DNA from: an uncultured Acetatifactor sp.
Lineage (GTDB): Bacteria > Bacillota > Clostridia > Lachnospirales > Lachnospiraceae
DNA: 64,000 nucleotides
Direction: 5' to 3'
Assembly: GCA_910588225.1 (NCBI GenBank)
Contig: CAJUQT010000014.1
Location: 18,829-82,828 of the forward strand
Each line of letters begins with the position of its first letter. Within the stretch, counting starts at the first letter, position 1. Positions 1 through 7,552 of this stretch are shown here, in pieces. The position numbers and the translations under genes were made by a program. The notes beneath the pieces are model-generated. The model did not search any database, was not told where the DNA came from, and worked only from the letters and a program-made list of their open reading frames with translations.

Positions 1-18
1 AGACCGCTCACTGAATGA

Positions 19-282
19 TTACGAAAATTCAACATCATCCAGCATACTCTCAAATACACCTGCCACCGCGGCAAGCTCCTCATCGTCCTCTACGGGCATA
101 TATACCCCTTCTGCCTCTCCGTCCGCAGACAGATCCTTCAGAATCATGGCTTCCCCGTCTCCGTCCTCACAGTCAGCTACCAGAATATAGTCTGCCCCGC
201 CGATTCTGGTCTGCTCCAGCACGTAAAAGCTCTGTTCTTCTTCCCCTTCAAGACGGAAGGTAATCTTTTCCGTTTTTTTCAT
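19..282 (-). CDS. DUF1292 family small acidic protein
   Basis: An 87-residue, strongly acidic protein of the DUF1292 family, which commonly sits next to ruvX and ireB in Clostridia and Bacilli. The biochemical role is not known. It starts KKTEKITFRLEG and has the family's pattern of a short beta-rich core with many Glu and Asp (EEQSFYVLEQT, YILVADCEDGDGE). The ATG at 282 is chosen because AGCAGGAT precedes it at a suitable distance; upstream in-frame codons give a basic extension not expected in the family. It is the last gene of a minus-strand run ireB–ruvX–DUF1292 and is probably co-transcribed. Confidence 0.85.
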   Translation of the reverse strand: MKKTEKITFRLEGEEEQSFYVLEQTRIGGADYILVADCEDGDGEAMILKDLSADGEAEGVYMPVEDDEELAAVAGVFESMLDDVEFS

Positions 283-398
283 ATCCTGCTTTCTCCGTTT
301 CGCGGCTTTGCCCTGACTGTACTCTTCTACAGCACACCGCCGGTAAATCCCATCTGAGCAGATTGCGGATTCTGCCCGCAAGCGGCCATCTTCCCCGG

Positions 399-866
399 TT
401 ATCCGCGTTCCGGTATCTCAGTCTTCCTGTCGTTCTGCGCTTTCTGCATGCTGCGTCTGTCCAGATATCCCTGCAGGATCATGGCTGCCGCTATTTTGTC
501 CACATATTCCTTTCGATTCTCCCTGCGGATTCCCGCCTCTATCATAAGTTTGTCAGCGGCAACGGTAGTCAGACGCTCGTCCCACAGAACAACGGACAGA
601 CCAGTCCTCCGCTCCAGTTTTTCCTTAAATTCCTGTGTCAGCTCCACACGAATCCCCTCCGACGCATTCATATGCTTCGGAAGACCCAAAACAATTTCCT
701 CTACTTCGTATTCTTCGATCAGCTCTTCAATCCGCGCCAGAGTCCTGCGCAGCTTATTCTCTTCCTTACGGCGGATAATCTCCAACCCCTGTGCCGTTAT
801 AAGCAGGCTGTCGCTGACAGCCACACCCACCGTTTTGGAACCGAAATCAAGACCCATAATCCGCAT
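399..866 (-). CDS. ruvX: RuvX/YqgF-type Holliday junction resolvase-like protein
   Basis: A 155-residue RNase H-fold protein. Family members are proposed to resolve Holliday junctions and to help process the 5' end of pre-16S rRNA. The sequence opens with MRIMGLDFGSKTVGVAVSD, whose Asp is the first catalytic acid. It continues with IVLGLPKHMN and VVLWDERLTTVAAD, which carries the conserved DERLTT, and ends in a region with Asp at YVDKIAAAMIL. The ATG at 866 starts exactly at the family N-terminus; a start at 887 would add seven non-conserved residues. It lies 37 bp downstream of ireB and upstream of the DUF1292 gene, the common Clostridia order. Confidence 0.93.
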   Translation of the reverse strand: MRIMGLDFGSKTVGVAVSDSLLITAQGLEIIRRKEENKLRRTLARIEELIEEYEVEEIVLGLPKHMNASEGIRVELTQEFKEKLERRTGLSVVLWDERLTTVAADKLMIEAGIRRENRKEYVDKIAAAMILQGYLDRRSMQKAQNDRKTEIPERG

Positions 867-903
867 AGAGTCCTCCCCTTGTCCCATTCCTGTTTACCAA
901 CCG

Positions 904-1167
904 CTATTCCCATTTGTTGGCATGAATGTACTCTCTCAACAGCTCCTCCACCAGTTCGTCCCGCTCTACTCTCATAATCAGGCTTCTTGCGTTACCGTGG
1001 CTGGTAATATAGGTGGGATCGCCGCTCATAATGTATCCTACAATCTGATTTACCGGATTGTAACCTTTTTCCGTCAATGCTTCATACACAGCAGCCAGCA
1101 CTGTTTTTGCCTCGATTACCGGCTCCGAATCTACCTTGAAGTATTGTGTATTTCCCAAATCCTGCAT
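904..1167 (-). CDS. ireB: IreB family regulatory phosphoprotein
   Basis: An 87-residue UPF0297 protein. In Enterococcus faecalis IreB is a substrate of the Ser/Thr kinase IreK and takes part in control of cephalosporin resistance. The whole length matches the family: N-terminal QDLGNTQYFKVD, central EALTEKGYNPVNQIVGYI and SGDPTYITSHGNARSLI, and C-terminal ELLREYIHANK. The conserved Thr in the N-terminal segment (GNTQYF) is present. It is the first gene of the ireB–ruvX–DUF1292 run, with a promoter at 1247–1275. Confidence 0.95.
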   Translation of the reverse strand: MQDLGNTQYFKVDSEPVIEAKTVLAAVYEALTEKGYNPVNQIVGYIMSGDPTYITSHGNARSLIMRVERDELVEELLREYIHANKWE

Positions 1168-1246
1168 ACCCGTCCTCCATGTTGCCCAAAGCGTCTGCTG
1201 CCGACATTTTCGCAGCCGGCGGCAGACAGTTATTATGCTACTTTAC

Positions 1247-1275
1247 AATATACCTCATTCATTTGGAAAATTCAA
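1247..1275 (-). promoter_or_regulatory. Sigma-A-type promoter of the ireB operon
   Basis: On the minus strand TTGAAT (1270–1275) and TATATT (1247–1252) are separated by 17 bp, about 80 bp upstream of ireB. The fit to consensus is 4–5 of 6 at each box. Confidence 0.65.
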
Positions 1276-1297
1276 GTATCCCGGCAAAGGTTAAATT

Positions 1298-2644
1298 TTA
1301 TCCCATAATCTCATCTGTCAGAAACTTTTTCACCGGTATTTTCACCACCGTATTGAGCGCCGGCAAGGCGGAATCCGCACTCTCCGTTATATCCACTGCA
1401 GCCTTTACATAATCCTTTGTATGTCCCACAAGATAGACACGCCCTGCTATCTCCCTTTTTTCCTCCAGAAGTACCTCTGCTTCCCGCCCTATGTATCCAC
1501 TACGAAACTGTACTGACTGCCTTGCCGTCAATTCCAGCAATTCCTTACTCCGAGATGCTTTCACCTGCTCCGGAACCTGGGCCTGCATGGCGGCTGCCGC
1601 AGTTCCCGCCCGCCGGGAATATTTGAATACATGTATCTCATAAAAGCATACTTTCTCCAGAAATTTTCTGGTCTGCCGGAATTCTTCCTCTGTTTCCCCC
1701 GGAAAGCCTGTAATCACATCAGTGGTAACAGCAGGATTCGCAAAATGCTTCCGAAGGATTTCCACACTGTTATAGTATTCCCCTGCTGTATAATGCCTAT
1801 TCATCCTTTTTAAGGTATCGTCACATCCGCTTTGAAGTGACAGGTGAAAATGCGGGCAGAGCTTCGGCATGGCCGCCATTCTCTCCGCCGCTTCCGATGT
1901 GATAATTCTGGGTTCCAGAGACCCCAGCCGAATCCGTTCCAATCCCGGAATCTCATGAAGCTTCTCCGTCAGGTCCAGCAGACAGCTGCTGCCGTTATAG
2001 TCGGCTTCGCTCTCAAAGTCGATTCCATAAGAGCTCAGGTGAATGCCCGTGAGCACCACCTCCCGGTAACCGGCCTCCGTCATTCCCCGCACTTCCCGGA
2101 GGACATCCTCTGCCCGGCGGCTGCGCACCCTTCCCCTGGCATAGGGAATTGCGCAGTAGGAACAGAACTGATTGCAGCCATCCTGAACCTTAATATAGGC
2201 TCTGGTATGTTCCGAAGTCTGACGCAGCTGCATTTCCTCGTATTTTCGAATATTGCCTATCTCCGGAATTGTCTTCCCCTGCAATGTTTTATCCTGTCTG
2301 TCCGCCAGAAAAGTCTCCAATATCTTGACAATGTCTTTTTTACGGTTATTTCCGACGGCCAGGTCAATACTTTCATCCTTTTCCACAGCTTCCCGGCCTG
2401 TCTGCACATAACATCCAACCGCCACCACGACAGCATCCGGGTTCATCTGCTTTGCTCTGTGAAGCATCTGCCTGCTTTTTCTGTCCGCAATATTAGTGAC
2501 AGTACATGTGTTCACAATATAGATATCAGCCTGTCCGTCAAATGCCACAATACGATATCCACTTTCCTCCAACATTTGCCGCATTCCGTCTGTTTCATAG
2601 GAATTCACCTTACAGCCCAGGTTATACAATGCCACATTTTTCAT
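1298..2644 (-). CDS. mtaB: tRNA t6A37 methylthiotransferase MtaB
   Basis: A 448-residue radical-SAM enzyme that adds a methylthio group to N6-threonylcarbamoyladenosine at tRNA position 37. The domains follow the family order: N-terminal UPF0004 domain (NLGCKVNSYETDGM with the first cluster Cys, then IVNTCTVTNIADRKSRQ), the radical-SAM core with the cluster motif DGCNQFCSYCAIPYARGR, DVITGFPGETEEEF in the barrel, and a C-terminal TRAM domain (REAEVLLEEK to HTKDYVKAAV). The length is normal. It is divergent from the HPr-like gene, with 104 bp between the start codons. Confidence 0.95.
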   Translation of the reverse strand: MKNVALYNLGCKVNSYETDGMRQMLEESGYRIVAFDGQADIYIVNTCTVTNIADRKSRQMLHRAKQMNPDAVVVAVGCYVQTGREAVEKDESIDLAVGNNRKKDIVKILETFLADRQDKTLQGKTIPEIGNIRKYEEMQLRQTSEHTRAYIKVQDGCNQFCSYCAIPYARGRVRSRRAEDVLREVRGMTEAGYREVVLTGIHLSSYGIDFESEADYNGSSCLLDLTEKLHEIPGLERIRLGSLEPRIITSEAAERMAAMPKLCPHFHLSLQSGCDDTLKRMNRHYTAGEYYNSVEILRKHFANPAVTTDVITGFPGETEEEFRQTRKFLEKVCFYEIHVFKYSRRAGTAAAAMQAQVPEQVKASRSKELLELTARQSVQFRSGYIGREAEVLLEEKREIAGRVYLVGHTKDYVKAAVDITESADSALPALNTVVKIPVKKFLTDEIMG

Positions 2645-2678
2645 TTCTGTCCCCCGCTATTTTTGTACTGTTTTTGCC

Positions 2679-2707
2679 TTGACTTTTGCCTGTCCAGCCA
2701 TTAATAT
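2679..2707 (+). promoter_or_regulatory. Promoter of the HPr-like gene
   Basis: TTGACT (2679–2684) and TAATAT (2702–2707) with a 17-bp spacer, 42 bp before the start codon. Near-consensus, so constitutive expression is likely. Confidence 0.75.
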
Positions 2708-2748
2708 GTAGACGGAAGGCATGAGTAATCTATAAGGAGGTAAACCCA

Positions 2749-2982
2749 ATGAAGACAGTACAGATTTTTTTAAACTCTATCGACAAAGTAAAATCATTCG
2801 TTAACGACATTTCCAAATTCGACTATGATTTCGACCTGGTATCCGGCAGATATGTCGTGGATGCAAAATCCATTATGGGCATCTTCAGTCTGGATCTGTC
2901 CAAACCGATTGATCTGAACATTCATACGGAAGAGGGCGCCGAAGAAGTACTGGAGTTTTTAAAACCCTACATAGTTGAGTAA
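2749..2982 (+). CDS. HPr-like (Crh-like) protein lacking the phosphocarrier histidine
   Basis: A 77-residue protein of the HPr fold. The regulatory-serine segment is well kept (VVDAKSIMGIFSLDLSKP, equivalent to Ser46 of HPr), but the region that normally holds the GLHARPA active-site His15 reads LNSIDKVKSFV, with no histidine. It therefore cannot carry phosphate in the PTS in the usual way. The pattern recalls Crh of Bacillus subtilis, which lacks His15 but keeps Ser46 and serves as a CcpA cofactor after HPrK phosphorylation. That role here is inference. The start is fixed by AAGGAGG seven to eight bases upstream of the ATG. It is monocistronic, with its own promoter (2679) and terminator (3004). 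Confidence 0.88.
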   Translation: MKTVQIFLNSIDKVKSFVNDISKFDYDFDLVSGRYVVDAKSIMGIFSLDLSKPIDLNIHTEEGAEEVLEFLKPYIVE

Positions 2983-3003
2983 ATCCCCGGAAATTGGAAC
3001 GGG

Positions 3004-3034
3004 AAAGACATCGCTTGTCCGCGATGTCTTTTTT
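3004..3034 (+). terminator. Intrinsic terminator after the HPr-like gene
   Basis: Perfect 11-bp stem AAAGACATCGC / GCGATGTCTTT with a six-base loop and a run of T on the plus strand, 22 bp after the stop codon. The A-run on the other side may also let it serve thiI, which ends at 3067. Confidence 0.88.
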
Positions 3035-3066
3035 ATGCGCGGCCCGCAGAAGAGACGGGTATTCCC

Positions 3067-4251
3067 CTACTCGATTTCCACAACAATCAGTTCCTTCCTC
3101 TCCAGTGCGGTTTTCACCAGATCTTCAATCCCTTCATCCAGATTATGCTCATGGCGCCGTATAATATTGAGATTGGGTTTTATCACCGGATGCTTTGCCA
3201 CAAATATGGTACAGCAGTCTTCATAAGGCAGAATGGATGTCTCAAAAGTGCCGATTTTCTGAGCCGCCTCTACAATTTCCTGCTTATCAAATCCAATCAG
3301 CGGACGATATACCGGCAGCTCACATACCTCATTGGTGGCAACAAGAGAATTCAGTGTCTGAGAGGCAACCTGTCCGATACTTTCTCCCGTAATCAGTCCC
3401 AGACAGCCCGTCTCCCCTGCGATATGTTCCGCAATCCGCATCATATAACGACGCATGATGATAGTCAGCTCCTCGTGCGGACACTTTTCATGAATATACA
3501 GCTGAATATCCGTAAAGTTGATTACATGAAGCCAGATGGGGCCCGCATATGCCGACACGATTCTGGCCAGATCCACTACTTTCTGTTTTGCACGCTCACT
3601 GGTGTAAGGAGGTGCATGAAAATACACCGCGTCTATTTTCACACCTCTCTTCGCTATCATATAACCGGCCACCGGCGAATCGATGCCGCCGGACAGAAGC
3701 AGCATGGCCTTCCCCCCTGTGCCAACCGGCATCCCTCCCGGGCCTGGAATCGTCTCTGAATACAGATAAATTTTCTCTCGAATCTCCACACACAATAAAA
3801 TGTCCGGCTCATGGACATCCACTGACATCTCCGGATAAGCATTTAAAATCGCTTCTCCCAAATCCGCATTGATTTCCATGGACTCCTTCGGATAGTCCTT
3901 GCGTGCACGCCTTGCATGCACCTTGAAAGTTCTGTTTTTATCCGAATAGACATCGTCAACATATCTGACAACCGTGTCACATAATTTTTCGAAGCCCTCA
4001 TCTTCCACATATACCACAGGGCAAATCCCGGAGATGCCGAACACCTTTTTGAGGCAGTCCACAGTCTCGTCATAGTCAAATTCTCCCTGACAGTCCACAT
4101 AAATGCGGCCCTGAGATTTATGAATCAGAAATTTCCCCTCGCATTTTTTCAGGGCATATTTTATCTGATGCATCAGGGCATCTTCAAACAGGTGACGATT
4201 TTTTCCCTTTACACCGATTTCAGCGTATTTTATCAAAAAAGCGGCAAACAT
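3067..4251 (-). CDS. thiI: tRNA 4-thiouridine synthase ThiI
   Basis: A 394-residue enzyme that adenylates U8 of tRNA and transfers sulfur to it; it can also feed sulfur to thiamine synthesis. The N-terminal ferredoxin-like segment (LIKYAEIGVKGKNR) is followed by a THUMP domain (about residues 60–165; FKVHARRARKDYP). The PP-loop ATPase domain has the SGGIDS motif at residues 187–192. No rhodanese extension is present, as is usual in Bacillota, where the sulfur donor is a dedicated cysteine desulfurase. That enzyme is encoded 55 bp upstream on the same strand, consistent with a sulfur-donor/acceptor pair. Confidence 0.95.
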   Translation of the reverse strand: MFAAFLIKYAEIGVKGKNRHLFEDALMHQIKYALKKCEGKFLIHKSQGRIYVDCQGEFDYDETVDCLKKVFGISGICPVVYVEDEGFEKLCDTVVRYVDDVYSDKNRTFKVHARRARKDYPKESMEINADLGEAILNAYPEMSVDVHEPDILLCVEIREKIYLYSETIPGPGGMPVGTGGKAMLLLSGGIDSPVAGYMIAKRGVKIDAVYFHAPPYTSERAKQKVVDLARIVSAYAGPIWLHVINFTDIQLYIHEKCPHEELTIIMRRYMMRIAEHIAGETGCLGLITGESIGQVASQTLNSLVATNEVCELPVYRPLIGFDKQEIVEAAQKIGTFETSILPYEDCCTIFVAKHPVIKPNLNIIRRHEHNLDEGIEDLVKTALERKELIVVEIE

Positions 4252-4306
4252 AAATCATCCTTTCCCGTTAAAATCCGGCTGGATACCGGATTTTAACTTC
4301 CCGTCG

Positions 4307-5476
4307 CTATCTGCGGGTATATTTTCTCAGCATAGGAATTTTACCATACATTGTCCGTAATGTATAGTCCAATTCTTCCGCCGTTGTATAAACGGAAAAG
4401 CTGAACCTGATTGTGGACTCCAGCAGAGGCTTCTCAATGCCGATGGCCTTCAGTGTCACGGAGGGCTGCGGTTTTCTGGCGGCACAGGCGCTGCCTGCGG
4501 ACACATAGATTCCGTCCTCTTCCAGCGCGTGCAGCAATACCTCGCTGCGCACGCCGCTGATGGATGCGCTGACAATATGAGGAGCTGTTCCCCCTCCGTC
4601 CGGCCGATCCGGAAGCAGTCCGTTCAGCTTCACGCCGTCCAGTTTCCGAAGTCCGTCCATGAAATAGTGTTTGCACTGATACAACCGTTTCACATCATCT
4701 TCATAATGCTCGTATAAAAGCTCCGCCGCTTTCGTAAATCCGGCAATCCCCGGTACATTATCTGTGCCGGAACGAAGGTTCATCTGCTGTCCTCCACCGT
4801 AAATAATCGGCTGAATCTTCACTTTTTCTCCGATATATAAAAGCCCCACACCCTTCGGCCCGTGAATCTTATGTGCGCTTGCGGACAGTAAGTCAATCCC
4901 CATCTTCTTCGGATGTATTTTCGCCTTTCCAAATCCCTGTACCGCATCCACATGAAAAAGCGTATTGGGATTTATCCTCTTGATCAGCGCCCCTGCTTCC
5001 GCGATGGGCTGCAGCGCCCCGATTTCGTTGTTGGTGTGCATGACAGACACCAAAATGGTATCCGGCGTCATGGCACGCTGTAAATCCTCCAGCGCAATTC
5101 TGCCACATACATCCACAGGCAGATAAGTTACTCTGTAACCCACAGATTCCAGATAACGCATAGTGTTCAGAACAGCGGGATGTTCAATCATGGTGGTTAT
5201 CAGATGGTTCCCCCGTCTCCGATTGGCAAACGCACATCCTGTCAGTGCCATATTATCCGATTCCGTGCCGCCCGAAGTGAAGAAGATTTCCTTTTCGTTC
5301 ACCTTCAGCAGCCTGGCAAAGCTCCCCTTTGCCTGCCGAAGATACTGTTCCGCCTGAACACCCTTCAGATGCAGACTGGAAGGATTACCATAGTCTTCAC
5401 ACATAATCTTCACCATCAATTCGGCCACTTCCGGAAATACCCTGGTAGTGGCGGAATTGTCCAAATATACTTCCAT
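4307..5476 (-). CDS. Cysteine desulfurase (IscS/NifS family), likely sulfur donor to ThiI
   Basis: A 389-residue PLP enzyme that takes sulfur from cysteine. The start at 5476 gives EVYLDNSATTRVFPE at once, as in the family, and has GAGGAGTG upstream; longer in-frame starts add a non-homologous leader. The PLP lysine lies in SASAHKIHGPKGVG. The catalytic-cysteine loop is GSACAARKPQPSV, short as in the NifS-like/IscS group. The position directly before thiI suggests it supplies sulfur for tRNA 4-thiouridine (compare NifZ–ThiI in Bacillus subtilis), although a general IscS role cannot be excluded. Confidence 0.93.
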   Translation of the reverse strand: MEVYLDNSATTRVFPEVAELMVKIMCEDYGNPSSLHLKGVQAEQYLRQAKGSFARLLKVNEKEIFFTSGGTESDNMALTGCAFANRRRGNHLITTMIEHPAVLNTMRYLESVGYRVTYLPVDVCGRIALEDLQRAMTPDTILVSVMHTNNEIGALQPIAEAGALIKRINPNTLFHVDAVQGFGKAKIHPKKMGIDLLSASAHKIHGPKGVGLLYIGEKVKIQPIIYGGGQQMNLRSGTDNVPGIAGFTKAAELLYEHYEDDVKRLYQCKHYFMDGLRKLDGVKLNGLLPDRPDGGGTAPHIVSASISGVRSEVLLHALEEDGIYVSAGSACAARKPQPSVTLKAIGIEKPLLESTIRFSFSVYTTAEELDYTLRTMYGKIPMLRKYTRR

Positions 5477-5654
5477 GGTTTTCACTCCTCTATCATAATC
5501 AGCTGTAATCTTCCGGCCGCCGTATTTCCCTGATAACTGACCGGGTGATACAATCATGTAATATCATATGCACAGAATGCTGTCCCCGTCCCTGCCTGGT
5601 GTACCGTTCACTGCATTCACAGCAGCAAATGCGCTTCTTCCGAAATCCGCCCCC

Positions 5655-6404
5655 CTACTGCGTCTCAAGTACATACATCAGCCAGGAAAGCATCGTCATT
5701 CCGGCAGTCTCCGTTCTCAGAATGCGTTTCCCCAGTGTAATCGGTTCCAGCCCCTTCTCAAGTGCAAAAGCGATCTCCTCCTCCGCAAAGCCGCCCTCCG
5801 GCCCGATGAAAACCGCCACATCCTGCTCCGGCTTTATCTCTTCAAGCAGTCTCCTGGTTTTGGATATATCCTGCGCCAACTCATAGGGAATTAATCTCAC
5901 ATTCATCTCCGATGCCATTTCAACAGCCTGTCTAAAGTCTGACACTTCTGTCACTTTTGGAACCAACCCTCGTCTGCTCTGTTTTGCCGCCGCTTCCGCT
6001 ATACTCTGCCAGCGTGCGGTCCTGGCCGCCGCCTTCTTATGGTCAAGCTTCACAACACAACGGCTCGCCGCCACCGGCACAATGCGGAAGACCCCCAGCT
6101 CCACCGCTTTCTGCACAATCAGCTCCATCTTATCTCCTTTGGGAAGCCCCTGGAACAGGTGAATTCGGGCCGGAAGCTCCACCTTATCTTCTTTGATAAA
6201 ACGAAGCTCGCCAAGGATCCTGTCCTCCTCCATGGCAAGTACCGCGCAGCGATACTCTCTGCCATCCTGCCCGTTGCTGACAGAGAATTCTTCTCCCATG
6301 CGCATACGAAGAACATTTTTTATATGATTTACGTCCGTTCCAGATATTATGACACTCCTGTCATCCACATTGATCTGCTCCGGCGCTACAAAAAAATGAT
6401 GCAT
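5655..6404 (-). CDS. rsmE: 16S rRNA m3U1498 methyltransferase RsmE
   Basis: A 250-residue SPOUT methyltransferase acting on 16S rRNA U1498. It opens with HHFFVAPEQI and has a PUA-like N-terminal region (residues 1–70). The knotted C-terminal SAM site shows FIGPEGGFAEEE and LGKRILRTETAGM. The start at 6404 is preferred because GAGGAGGT precedes it and the family N-terminus follows. It begins 14 bp after prmA ends, the usual prmA–rsmE pair of Bacillota. Confidence 0.95.
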   Translation of the reverse strand: MHHFFVAPEQINVDDRSVIISGTDVNHIKNVLRMRMGEEFSVSNGQDGREYRCAVLAMEEDRILGELRFIKEDKVELPARIHLFQGLPKGDKMELIVQKAVELGVFRIVPVAASRCVVKLDHKKAAARTARWQSIAEAAAKQSRRGLVPKVTEVSDFRQAVEMASEMNVRLIPYELAQDISKTRRLLEEIKPEQDVAVFIGPEGGFAEEEIAFALEKGLEPITLGKRILRTETAGMTMLSWLMYVLETQ

Positions 6405-6418
6405 TCCGACCTCCTCTT

Positions 6419-7405
6419 TCAGGGTTTCCGGGCAGTAATGCTGACCCACTCCCCCTGGTATGTAACTTCCAGAACATCCAGTCCTGCGGCCCTCACCGCC
6501 TCCGCCACTGTCTGCTCCTTATCGTCAATAATGCCGGAAGTAATATAAATCCCGCCTGACTTCAGCTGATTTACAATCACAGGGGTCAGCGGTACCAGAA
6601 CCTCGGCCAGAATATTTGCCGCCACAATATCATAGCACTCGTACCCTGCTCTGTCCTGAATCTCCCTGTCCGTAATGATATTCCCGATGAGCAGTTCAAA
6701 TTGTTCCGGCATAATCCCATTGGCTTCGCAGTTCTGAGCAACTGCTTCCACCGCACAGGGATCCAGATCTGTCCCCACGGCATGTCCGGCGCCGAACATC
6801 AGCGCCAGAATCGCCAGAATCCCGCTGCCCGTCCCCACATCCAGCAGTATAGTCTCCGGAGTCACATGCTTCCTCAGCTGCCGGATACACAGCTGTGTGG
6901 TTTCATGCATTCCCGTGCCGAAAGCGGTGCCCGGGTCAATGTGCAGCACCAGTCGGTCCTCGTCTTCCTTCTTCTGTTCCTCCCAGGAAGGAATCACCAG
7001 AATATCGTCTATATAAAACTGATGAAAATACTGTTTCCAGTTATTAATCCAGTCAATGTCCTCTGTCTCGTCCACGGTGACAGAGCCTTCTCCTATATCA
7101 CAGAACTGCCGCAATTCTTCCAGCTCCTGCTTCACTCGCTCCAAAATCGTCTGCGCGTCCGTCCTCTCCCCCTGGATTTCCAGGCTCCCGTCCTCTTTTT
7201 CCTCCACAAAAAAGCTCAGATACGCAATGCCGTCGTCCTCCGGCCCTTCCGGCAGAATATCCACGAACATCTGCTCCTTTTCCAGCGCGGTCAGAGGAAT
7301 CTTATCCTCTATCTGTGCTCCTTCCAGCCCAATATCATACAAAGTACTGATTACAATATCCTCCGCTTCAGTCACTGTCTTTACCCTGAATTTTGTCCAT
7401 TTCAT
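6419..7405 (-). CDS. prmA: Ribosomal protein L11 methyltransferase PrmA
   Basis: A 328-residue methyltransferase that trimethylates ribosomal protein L11. The N-terminal substrate-recognition domain (MKWTKFRVKTVTEAEDI) is followed by DPGTAFGTGMHETTQL, a family hallmark. The SAM motif I is LLDVGTGSGILAILAL, and the catalytic-loop signature DIVAANILAEVL comes later. The length is typical for Clostridia. It is translated just ahead of rsmE. Upstream lies a purine-rich tract, and the reading frame of the preceding ligase gene would run into it if two amber codons were absent. Confidence 0.95.
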   Translation of the reverse strand: MKWTKFRVKTVTEAEDIVISTLYDIGLEGAQIEDKIPLTALEKEQMFVDILPEGPEDDGIAYLSFFVEEKEDGSLEIQGERTDAQTILERVKQELEELRQFCDIGEGSVTVDETEDIDWINNWKQYFHQFYIDDILVIPSWEEQKKEDEDRLVLHIDPGTAFGTGMHETTQLCIRQLRKHVTPETILLDVGTGSGILAILALMFGAGHAVGTDLDPCAVEAVAQNCEANGIMPEQFELLIGNIITDREIQDRAGYECYDIVAANILAEVLVPLTPVIVNQLKSGGIYITSGIIDDKEQTVAEAVRAAGLDVLEVTYQGEWVSITARKP

Positions 7406-7452
7406 CTCGCTATGCCTCCCGTCATTTCCTATTTCCTTTTCTGTTCTCTCTG

Positions 7453-7552
7453 CTTTCTCTCCCGCTCTCGCTGCTTTCCTTTCTGCCTTGTCATTCTGTT
7501 CCTTCTGTTCTTTTTCTTCCTTCTATTCCTTCTGTTTCTCCAATTCCTTCTA
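7453..7552 (-). repeat. Purine-rich degenerate repeat after the ligase-like gene
   Basis: On the minus strand this tract is almost pure A/G, built from variants of CAGAAGGAA and TAGAAGGAA. It begins with the TAG stop of the ligase-like gene (7550–7552) and holds a second in-frame TAG. In the ligase frame it would encode a Lys/Glu-rich charged tail (KEEKEQKEQ) reaching the prmA start. It looks like a former low-complexity tail cut off by amber codons. Confidence 0.5.
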
